Assembly: GCA_013298775.1 (NCBI GenBank) | Contig: JAAFIV010000043.1 | Coordinates: forward strand, 1 to 37,534 | Source: Ignavibacteria bacterium | GTDB lineage: Bacteria > Bacteroidota > Ignavibacteria > Kapaibacteriales > UBA4661 | DNA: 37,534 nt | Direction: 5' to 3' | Shown here: positions 1 through 6,714 of the stretch, piece after piece | Position numbering within the stretch: position 1 is the first letter of the stretch | Layout: the number at the start of each line of letters is the position of its first letter | The notes under the pieces: generated by a model | The model's database searches: none | The model's input: only the letters and a program-made list of their open reading frames with translations | What the model was told of the DNA's origin: nothing | Program-made: the position numbers and the translations under genes

Positions 1-1231
1 AATCCAGCAAGCCTTCGTCCATGTTCACGTCAATCACCTGCGCACCGTTCTCTACCTGACTTTTCGCCACTTCGAGTGCTTTTTCGTAATTCTCTTCTTT
101 GATAAGTTTCGCAAATGCCGCCGAACCCGTAACGTTGGTGCGCTCGCCGACGTTCACGAAGTTTGTTTCGGGACGAATTTCAAACGGCTCAAGCCCTGAA
201 AGGCGCATGAGTGCTGGGCGCACGGACGGCTTGCGCAAGGGCAAATCCGCTACCGCTTTCGCCATTGCGCGGATGTGGTCAGGCGTAGTGCCGCAGCAAC
301 CGCCGATGATATTCACAAAGCCAGATTCTACGAAGTCTCGCGCAAATTCACCCATGCGCTCCGGCGTTTCGTCGTAACCGCCCATTGCGTTTGGCAAACC
401 TGCGTTTGGATGCGAACTCACAAAAACGGTCGAAACACGGCTCATTTCCTCGATGTACGGACGCATGAGGTCGGGACCCAATGCGCAGTTCAAACCCACC
501 GAAAGTAGATTTGGTGCGTGATGCACGGAATTCCAGAATGCCTCGGTGGTTTGTCCTGAAAGAGTACGCCCTGAAAGGTCGGTGATGGTGCCGGAAATCA
601 TGACGGGAAGCTGCTTTCCGCCTGCTTGGAAGAACTCCGAAATGGCGTAAATAGCAGCTTTCGAGTTCTGCGTATCGAAAATCGTTTCCACAAGCAGAAT
701 ATCCACACCGCCGTCTGCCAAGCCGCGTATCTGCTCGGTATATGCGGCAACAACTTGGTCCCACGTAACGGCGCGGAATCCCGGATCGTTCACATCGGGC
801 GAAAGCGAAAGTGTTTTACTAAGCGGACCGATTGCACCCGCTACGAAGCGAGGTTTTGCAGAGTTCTTAGCGGTGTACTCATCGGCAAGCGTGCGCGCCA
901 ATTTTGCTGCTTCAACGTTCAGTTCGTAGGCAATATGCGCCAAACTGTACTCTTCCTGCGAAAGCGAGGTTGCGTTGAACGTGTCGGTTTCGATAATATC
1001 CGCCCCCGCTTCGAGATATTGACGGTGGATGTCGCTGATAATATGCGGCTGCGTCAGCACGAGAAGGTCGTTATTTCCCTTCAAATCTGAGGCATGGTCT
1101 TTGAAGCGTTCACCGCGATAATCGTGTTCTTCAAGTTTATGGCGTTGAACCATTGTTCCCATTGCTCCGTCGAGAATGAGGGTGCGTTCGCGGAGCAAGG
1201 ATTGGAGCGGGTGGTGGAGTTTGTTGGTCAT
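1..1231 (-). CDS. metH: Cobalamin-dependent methionine synthase, N-terminal part (runs off window)
   Basis: MetH transfers a methyl group from methyl-tetrahydrofolate via cobalamin to homocysteine, making methionine in the cytosol. I translated 410 residues from the ATG at 1231 to the window edge. The homocysteine-binding barrel comes first: an N-terminal LDGAMGT motif, then zinc ligands Cys249 (GLNCALG) and Cys312-Cys313 (GGCCGTTP). The pterin-binding domain begins near residue 358 with [11 protein letters not shown]. The cobalamin-binding and reactivation domains lie beyond the edge. The start codon overlaps the stop of the upstream DUF2442 gene as ATGA, so translation is probably coupled and metH is likely co-transcribed with the small genes above it. 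No Shine-Dalgarno sequence is visible. Identification is firm; only the total length is unknown. Confidence 0.96.
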   Translation of the reverse strand, partial: MTNKLHHPLQSLLRERTLILDGAMGTMVQRHKLEEHDYRGERFKDHASDLKGNNDLLVLTQPHIISDIHRQYLEAGADIIETDTFNATSLSQEEYSLAHIAYELNVEAAKLARTLADEYTAKNSAKPRFVAGAIGPLSKTLSLSPDVNDPGFRAVTWDQVVAAYTEQIRGLADGGVDILLVETIFDTQNSKAAIYAISEFFQAGGKQLPVMISGTITDLSGRTLSGQTTEAFWNSVHHAPNLLSVGLNCALGPDLMRPYIEEMSRVSTVFVSSHPNAGLPNAMGGYDETPERMGEFARDFVESGFVNIIGGCCGTTPDHIRAMAKAVADLPLRKPSVRPALMRLSGLEPFEIRPETNFVNVGERTNVTGSAAFAKLIKEENYEKALEVAKSQVENGAQVIDVNMDEGLLD

Positions 1232-1500
1232 GGTGTGATAATGGTTTTCGATTGATATAATTGTTGTTGTGCTAATTCGTAGAGAAATTCCGGTGCAAAA
1301 TCAGCACCGTTTTCCCATTCAATGGTTTGTGTATGAGGATTGACGCGGACTTTGGCGAATAACTCTTTGTCTAATAGTGGTGCAAATACTTCACCATAAA
1401 GTTCACTTTGCAAATCTACGAGCAGCATTTCGCCATTCGTAAAATTGCATTCGAGACGGTAATTGCCACAATATCCCACTTCGAGAATATGAAGAAACAT
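1228..1500 (-). CDS. DUF2442 family small protein
   Basis: A 90-residue protein from the ATG at 1500. A longer reading from 1545 would run back into the upstream gene, so I prefer this start, 4 bp after the upstream stop. The C-terminal half carries the family signature ([15 protein letters not shown], near residues 60-75). DUF2442 proteins are usually encoded beside DUF4160 proteins, as here. The pair resembles type II toxin-antitoxin modules in size and layout, but I know of no proven activity and assign none. The gene ends in an ATGA overlap with metH, which makes it the immediate translational neighbour of a core metabolic gene. Confidence 0.82.
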   Translation of the reverse strand: MFLHILEVGYCGNYRLECNFTNGEMLLVDLQSELYGEVFAPLLDKELFAKVRVNPHTQTIEWENGADFAPEFLYELAQQQLYQSKTIITP

Positions 1501-1504
1501 AGTG

Positions 1505-1762
1505 TTATTCCAATGGTTCGATGGTTGCGAGTGCTTTATGTTCACGTGCTAAAAGCCAATTTTCACGAAGTTCGTCTTTGTGCTGGTCAGACCATTCCAA
1601 AACAAGATTTAATGCGCGACGCGGCATTTTTCCTGTTATCGCGCCCGTTTCAATCTCAACCGTAACTTCGTAATCATTATACCGAGCATGAAAATGCGGT
1701 GGTTGGTGGTCGCGGTAATTCATAAAAATAACAATACCCAAAAAGCGACTGAGTTCAGGCAT
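1505..1762 (-). CDS. DUF4160 family small protein
   Basis: An 85-residue protein starting MPELSRFLGIVIFMNY. The DUF4160 core follows at about residues 15-35 (DHQPPHFHARYNDYE), with the closely spaced His residues typical of the family. The start is set by a GGAGG at 1773-1769, six bases before the ATG at 1762. An upstream in-frame ATG at 1801 would give a 13-residue extension that overlaps a different short frame, so I reject it. The gene is followed 4 bp later by DUF2442. DUF4160/DUF2442 pairs are common in bacterial genomes and are suspected, not shown, to be toxin-antitoxin-like. Molecular function is unknown. Confidence 0.82.
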   Translation of the reverse strand: MPELSRFLGIVIFMNYRDHQPPHFHARYNDYEVTVEIETGAITGKMPRRALNLVLEWSDQHKDELRENWLLAREHKALATIEPLE

Positions 1763-1823
1763 GATACACCTCCAGCACGAGATTTGGCGGGAGTGTGGCA
1801 AGTTTTCGGGTGAGTGTGGGCAT
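1755..1823 (-). CDS. Possible 22-residue leader or remnant ORF upstream of DUF4160
   Basis: The ORF opens with an ATG at 1823, 16 bp after the putAbiC stop, and closes with a TGA at 1757-1755 that overlaps the DUF4160 start (ATGCCTGA). The peptide is MPTLTRKLATLPPNLVLEVY followed by HA. The LPPNLVLEV stretch resembles the N-terminal helix of DUF2281-like antitoxins, so it may be a truncated antitoxin. It could also be a translational leader, since its last codons contain the ribosome-binding site of DUF4160. Both readings are inference. Confidence 0.3.
   Translation of the reverse strand: MPTLTRKLATLPPNLVLEVYHA
1769..1773 (-). promoter_or_regulatory. Strong Shine-Dalgarno for the DUF4160 gene
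   Basis: GGAGG on the minus strand, six bases before the ATG at 1762. It stands out because most genes in this window have no recognisable Shine-Dalgarno sequence. It decides the start of DUF4160 and lies inside the preceding 22-codon ORF. Confidence 0.6.
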
Positions 1824-1839
1824 GGTGTATCTATGGAGA

Positions 1840-2670
1840 CTATTTTTTGAAAGAGTTAAGTTTACCCTCTTCTATGAGTTTTGAATCTGCTTTAGTCAAA
1901 TATTTCAGAGTATTGTACTCTCGTACATAGTTGGTAATATCAGGGTGGTTATCCGCTCTTTTCTCTCCATCATACGTTTTGATATGACCATCTTCTATGC
2001 TTTGACAATAAAAAAACAACAAGATAAGTTGATGTTTCGTTAATTGAGCACGTACAACATTGGCATAAAACTTCTGTTTTTGTTTGTTAATGGAATGATT
2101 GTCGTGAATAAGCCGAAATATCATATAGAGCATTCTGAAAAAAGGTGCTAAGGTATCAGCGTTTGAATCAAAACAAGAACTAACAAACAATTTATATCTA
2201 TCAAATGGCGGTTGGGTAACCTCAGCCACACGTGTAAAACGCCCATAAATTTCTTGAAATGCAGCATTACCTGAATAATTATCATACCTCGCCGAATGCG
2301 CTATTTCACGTAACGACGTGAGCATTTGAAAGAAGGTATTCTCAAAGGTTTGTTGAGAGAATGTCGCGCTCTGTATCGTTAATTCTTCACGTTGCAAGCG
2401 AAATTCCTCACGTGTTTGGCGTAATTCAGTGCGCTGGAGAATGATAGTGTAAATAAGTGCTACAAACGCCCATCCTGCAAACAAAGCAGAAAGTGCATTA
2501 AACCAGTCTCCAAGGTTACTGAGGTTGTTTTCTTTACCAATTAAACGCCACATCTGAACATGGTCAGCCCACCACCAGTACCCATGCCAAACAAGAAAGA
2601 TAGTGAAAAATAGCAGAACAAGCATCCATGGGCTTTGCCAAAGTTTATCTTTCGTTTGATTGTTGCTCAT
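1840..2670 (-). CDS. Putative phage abortive infection protein (putAbiC-like), membrane-anchored
   Basis: A 276-residue protein with two N-terminal membrane segments (about residues 16-35 and 60-80), a charged coiled-coil-like stretch (about 82-110), and then a soluble domain. That domain carries FENTFFQMLTSLREI near 109-123 and YANVVRAQLTKHQLILLFFY near 204-223, both characteristic of the putAbiC family (Pfam 'putative phage abortive infection protein'). Family members are predicted to act in phage exclusion, but the mechanism is not known. The gene sits 16 bp upstream of the 22-codon ORF and the DUF4160/DUF2442 pair, so it probably heads this transcription unit. Family assignment is fairly sure; a defence role is inferred from the family name. 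Confidence 0.72.
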   Translation of the reverse strand: MSNNQTKDKLWQSPWMLVLLFFTIFLVWHGYWWWADHVQMWRLIGKENNLSNLGDWFNALSALFAGWAFVALIYTIILQRTELRQTREEFRLQREELTIQSATFSQQTFENTFFQMLTSLREIAHSARYDNYSGNAAFQEIYGRFTRVAEVTQPPFDRYKLFVSSCFDSNADTLAPFFRMLYMIFRLIHDNHSINKQKQKFYANVVRAQLTKHQLILLFFYCQSIEDGHIKTYDGEKRADNHPDITNYVREYNTLKYLTKADSKLIEEGKLNSFKK

Positions 2671-2854
2671 AATCCATAAAAATCTTATTGTTCATTATTA
2701 CCCAAACACTGTCATCTGCACCAAACAGCTCTTAGTCGAAAATATTCAATTTTCATTTGTAGCATTGAACCACTGCTCTTATTGCGCCGCCCGAAACTAA
2801 GTATATATTAGCCGAATCCGCATATTGACTCTCTCTCCACAACCTTACCTTGCA

Positions 2855-4792
2855 TCAAGCAATAAACCGCTTGTGCCACAATGCAAGATTCACCAGCGCG
2901 TACACCGATTTCCCATACAAATATGTTCCCGCCGAATGAGTATTCAAGAGGCTTTTGAGTGCCTCTGCCTTGAAGAGTCCTGTTTTTGCGAGACTGGAAT
3001 GCAAGAGTGCGTCCTCAGCAAAACTGCGCAGAGGCGAGCGGAACCATTCGCCCACAGGTGCGGCAAAACCTTGTTTCTTGCGGTAGATAATGTCCTTCGG
3101 TAAAATGCTTTCCACCGCTTTTTTCAGCAACACCTTCGATTCGCCGCCATCGGCGAGGTAGCGCGGTACTTTCATCTGTTCAGGAATCGTCATGGAAAAT
3201 TCCACCAAACGATGGTCGAGAAAGGGAACACGCGCTTCTAAGCCATGCGCCATCGTTACTTTGTCCACGCGCATCAGCAGTAATTCCGCCAAGCGATGAC
3301 GCAATTCCACATATACAATGCGCTGAAGGTAGTCTGCATCGGGCTTGTGGCGAAGTGCTTCTGTGTGAAGGGTTTCTGGCAACATGGGCGGGATGCCGCA
3401 TAAATACTGGTGTTGTGGCGCAAGGTAATATTGCAAATGCGTCGGTGTGAAATCCGTTGCGCCGCTCCAGTACAATTGGTTATTTTCCGCGCCACGCCGC
3501 ACGTAATCAAGCGCGAGAAACTGCTTCGCTGCACGCATGGGCGGACGTGCTATGCGATACGCCATACTGCGGGCAAACTGTGGAAGCCGCATAAACGCTT
3601 GCCAATGCGAATGGTAAAATTTCAAATCCCGATGCAGCCACGAATAGCCCGCAAACTGCTCGTCGCTGCCCTCGCCAACCTGCACGACGATTGTTCCACT
3701 TTTGCGCGTGAGTTCGCTGAGGAAATGCAGTGGAATACAAACAGGGTCGCCGTTAGGTTCGTCTTCGTGCCATGCAAGCCGCTCCATTGCTGCTGCTGCG
3801 TCGGTGTGGTCAATCAATACTTCGTGGTGATTGGTCTTGAATAATGCCGCAACACGGCGTGCATACTGGAGTTCGTTGTATTGCTCCAATTCCTTAAAGC
3901 CAACCGTGAACGTATCCACAGGGCGCGACATGAGTTCTGCCATAAGGGCAACATTCGCGCTGGAATCAATGCCGCCGCTCAAATACGCACCAAATGGCAC
4001 ATCACTCATCATGCGGTCGCTCACCGCTTGGCGCAAAAGCCGCATCATTTCTTCCTGCGTTTCCTCAGAACTGAGTGAATATGCGGCATTTGAGGCGTGT
4101 GCTTTTTCAAGCGGATTCCAATATTCCTCAATTTCCATTGTGCCATTCTTCCGCAAACGCAGGAAGTGTGCGGGTGCGAGCTTGTGAATGCCTTCAAACA
4201 TCGTAGAGAAGCCCGTCATGGAGTGCGCGAGATAATTCGCCATTTCCTGCACATTCATTTCCGCGCTCACCTGCGGATGCTGCAAAATTGCTTTTATTTC
4301 CGAACCAAAGAGAAAACGCCCGCCCTGAAGCGTGTAGTAGAGCGGCTTTATGCCAATGCGGTCGCGAGCGCAGAACAGTTCCTCGCGTTCATTGTCCCAA
4401 ATTGCCAAGCCCCACATTCCTACCATTTTTTGCACAATGTTCTCGCCCCATTCGGCAAAACCATACAAAATAGTCTCCGTATCTGATTCGGAGCGGTAGG
4501 TGTAGCCTTTCGCTTGCAACTCGGCGCGAATACTGCGATGATTGTACACTTCCCCATTAAACACAATCGTATAGCGTCCATCGGGCGTGGACATAGGCTG
4601 GTGTCCGTTGGCGGAAAGGTCAATAATGGCGAGGCGGCGGAAGGCAAATCCAGCGCGGCGCGAGGGCGACATCCATTGCCCCTCGTCGTCGGGACCGCGA
4701 TGCGCAATCACATCACTCATGCGTTTCAGCAATGCGGCATCAATACTGGGCTGCGCAGAAGCATATTCAACAATTCCAGCAATTCCGCACAT
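2855..4792 (-). CDS. asnB: Asparagine synthase (glutamine-hydrolysing)
   Basis: A 645-residue cytosolic enzyme that makes asparagine from aspartate, ATP and glutamine. The start at 4792 gives MCGIAGIVEY, placing the nucleophilic Cys at position 2 as class II glutaminases require. An upstream in-frame start would bury this Cys and read through a repeat element, so I reject it. The glutaminase domain (residues 1-210) shows HRGPDDEG, RLAIIDLS and NGEVYNH. The synthetase domain has the pyrophosphate loop SGGIDSS at 272-278 and, later, EGSDEQFAGY. Length is normal for family members of the longer type. A 143-bp repeat element ends about 40 bp upstream of the start, so the promoter must lie in or beyond it. 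Confidence 0.95.
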   Translation of the reverse strand: MCGIAGIVEYASAQPSIDAALLKRMSDVIAHRGPDDEGQWMSPSRRAGFAFRRLAIIDLSANGHQPMSTPDGRYTIVFNGEVYNHRSIRAELQAKGYTYRSESDTETILYGFAEWGENIVQKMVGMWGLAIWDNEREELFCARDRIGIKPLYYTLQGGRFLFGSEIKAILQHPQVSAEMNVQEMANYLAHSMTGFSTMFEGIHKLAPAHFLRLRKNGTMEIEEYWNPLEKAHASNAAYSLSSEETQEEMMRLLRQAVSDRMMSDVPFGAYLSGGIDSSANVALMAELMSRPVDTFTVGFKELEQYNELQYARRVAALFKTNHHEVLIDHTDAAAAMERLAWHEDEPNGDPVCIPLHFLSELTRKSGTIVVQVGEGSDEQFAGYSWLHRDLKFYHSHWQAFMRLPQFARSMAYRIARPPMRAAKQFLALDYVRRGAENNQLYWSGATDFTPTHLQYYLAPQHQYLCGIPPMLPETLHTEALRHKPDADYLQRIVYVELRHRLAELLLMRVDKVTMAHGLEARVPFLDHRLVEFSMTIPEQMKVPRYLADGGESKVLLKKAVESILPKDIIYRKKQGFAAPVGEWFRSPLRSFAEDALLHSSLAKTGLFKAEALKSLLNTHSAGTYLYGKSVYALVNLALWHKRFIA

Positions 4793-4833
4793 AATAAACA
4801 AGGTTGGTGTGAAAAAACATGGAGCAAACCTAA

Positions 4834-4976
4834 TGACACAATAAAACCTCTGAGGAGCTGATAAAATCAGGCTTTGGTGGCACAGACATTCTTGTCTGTG
4901 TTTTCCGCCTACAACCCGCACTAACGCTCACAGACAAGAATGTCTGTGCCACTATTGATAAAATTTTATCATGTAC
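4834..4976. repeat. Paired-hairpin repeat element, copy A (about 143 bp)
   Basis: Two 24-bp arms in inverted orientation (4877-4900 and 4929-4952) flank a 28-bp spacer. Each arm contains the hairpin CACAGACA-TTCT-TGTCTGTG. Similarity to the copy at 11157-11300 continues outward on both sides to GTAC-type ends (right end GTACATGATAAAAT read inward; left end decayed). This copy is inverted relative to copy B. It fills the gap between asnB and the response regulator gene. Confidence 0.8.
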
Positions 4977-4988
4977 TCAGATACCAAA

Positions 4989-6587
4989 TTAGCGAATATC
5001 AAACTTTTGTAATTTCCGATACAAGGTCGCAGGGCTGATGCCAAGCAGTTTTGCCGCTTTTTCCCGATGCCCGCCTACCGACTGCAATGCCGCAACAATT
5101 TCCTGCCGCGCTCGCTCATCTTCTGCGCGGCGCAAGGAAAATTGCAATTCCTGAGCCTGTTCTGGGGTCATTGGTGCGGTGTTGTAAGGATTTGCTCCAT
5201 ACACGGGGAATTGTCCCGAAGGCGCACCATAGCTTGCTCCGCCAGCACCTGCGGGCATGCCTTGTGGCATTCCCCCGCCCATACCATGCCCCTGTTGCGG
5301 ATAGTAGCCACCTTGCCCATAGCCCTGATGTGGTGCGGGGTATGGAGGAGGATAGCCACCGCCGTATTGTGGCTGCATTCCATACATTCCCTGCGGTAAA
5401 TGCCCTGTAAAGCTGATGTCGTCGAGTTCTTGTGCCAGAAGGTCGGGTGTGAGCATGGTTCCCGTACACAGCACAACGGCTCGCTCAATTGCATTGCGCA
5501 ATTCCCGCACATTGCCCTTCCAACGCCGCGCAGCAAGGGCATTCAGGAAGTTTGGCATCATTCCCAGCACATTTTTTTGATATTTCGCGGCAAAACTCGT
5601 GAGGAAGTATTGCGCAAGAATTTCCATGTCTTCACGGCGTTCGCGCAGTGCGGGCAAAATAATCGTAAAACCTTCCAAACGGTAGTACAAGTCAGCACGG
5701 AAGCGACCTGCATTGATTTCCTCTTGCGGATTGCGGTTCGTGGCGGCAATGATGCGAAAATCTACGTCAATCGAATCTGTGGAGCCAACTTTCGAGAACT
5801 TACGCGTCTCCAAGACCCGCAGCATCTTGGATTGCAGTGCCATTGGCATTTCCCCAATCTCATCCAGAAACAGCGTTCCTTCGTGTGCTTCTTCAATCAA
5901 GCCGCGTTTGTCGCGCACCGCACCAGAGAACGCGCCTTTTTGATAGCCAAAGAGTTCCGATTCCAAAAGGTCGGCGGGAATCGCACTACAATTCAGCGCA
6001 ATAAAGGGCTTTTTCGAGCGCGTACTGCCATTGTGGATAGACCGTGCAAATACTTCCTTGCCCGTGCCAGTTTCGCCCAAAAGCAGCGTGGGAATATCGG
6101 TTTGTGCAGCGTGTTTTGCCATTTGAATAGCAGCGTGCAAGGCAGGCGCGACGCCGATTATCGAACTAAACGCATCTTGCGAAACAAGCTGCTTTTGCAA
6201 TTCTTTCACCGCCGATTGCAACTGCGATTTTTCTGCCGCCCGCGCAATTGTGAGCATGAGTTGTTCGTGGTCACCCGTTTTGACGGCATAGTCAAACGCG
6301 CCATTTTTCATAGCTTCCACACCATCTTTCACTTCTGCATGCGCCGTGAGAACGATAACTTCCATCGCAGGTGCGAGGCTGCGCAAGTGCCGTACAAGCT
6401 CAATCCCGTTCATGTCGGGCAAATGCACGTCGGCAATTGCCACCGCATAGGGCTGCTTGACAACTTCCTCCAACGCAGCTTGTCCTGTCTGACACACGGC
6501 AACGTTATAGCCTTCGAGGTCGAACAAGTCCGCGAGCAAGCGAGAAAGCCGCTCGTCGTCGTCAATGAGCAAAATAGTTTTATTCAT
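4989..6587 (-). CDS. Sigma-54-dependent response regulator (NtrC family)
   Basis: A 532-residue transcription activator. The receiver domain (1-120) has acidic residues D10/D11, phosphoacceptor D53 (IADVHLPDMNG) and K103. The AAA+ domain (about 143-375) has Walker A GETGTGKE (171-178), the sigma-54 contact loop as GAFSGA (218-223, against the usual GAFTGA), Walker B LFLDEIGE and arginine finger region RFRADLYYRL. The C-terminal Fis-type helix-turn-helix covers about 490-530. Between AAA+ and Fis lies an unusual Gly/Pro/Gln/Tyr/Met-rich linker (about 398-474). No partner histidine kinase is in the window. I start at MNKTILLIDDD; an ATG three codons upstream is equally possible. Confidence 0.93.
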   Translation of the reverse strand: MNKTILLIDDDERLSRLLADLFDLEGYNVAVCQTGQAALEEVVKQPYAVAIADVHLPDMNGIELVRHLRSLAPAMEVIVLTAHAEVKDGVEAMKNGAFDYAVKTGDHEQLMLTIARAAEKSQLQSAVKELQKQLVSQDAFSSIIGVAPALHAAIQMAKHAAQTDIPTLLLGETGTGKEVFARSIHNGSTRSKKPFIALNCSAIPADLLESELFGYQKGAFSGAVRDKRGLIEEAHEGTLFLDEIGEMPMALQSKMLRVLETRKFSKVGSTDSIDVDFRIIAATNRNPQEEINAGRFRADLYYRLEGFTIILPALRERREDMEILAQYFLTSFAAKYQKNVLGMMPNFLNALAARRWKGNVRELRNAIERAVVLCTGTMLTPDLLAQELDDISFTGHLPQGMYGMQPQYGGGYPPPYPAPHQGYGQGGYYPQQGHGMGGGMPQGMPAGAGGASYGAPSGQFPVYGANPYNTAPMTPEQAQELQFSLRRAEDERARQEIVAALQSVGGHREKAAKLLGISPATLYRKLQKFDIR

Positions 6588-6714
6588 AAGCTGCATCCTA
6601 GATGAAATCTTGAAAGAGGTTTGGTCAAACGCATCAACGCATTTATTGATGCGGCACAGGCAGGTTTTAATTTACGAAATTTTTCCTTCTCGGCACGAGA
6701 CGTAATGCAAAAAT

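Noticed and set aside
4793-4921. N-terminal extension of asnB
   Set aside because: It would hide the catalytic Cys2 and is translated from the repeat element.
5924-5941. GAFSGA instead of GAFTGA as a sign of a sigma-54-independent regulator
   Set aside because: Ser for Thr is conservative and the rest of the AAA+ domain is intact, so loss of sigma-54 contact is not indicated.
5400-6605. 401-codon plus-strand frame opposite the response regulator
   Set aside because: Antisense shadow of a well-supported sigma-54 activator; no motif of its own.
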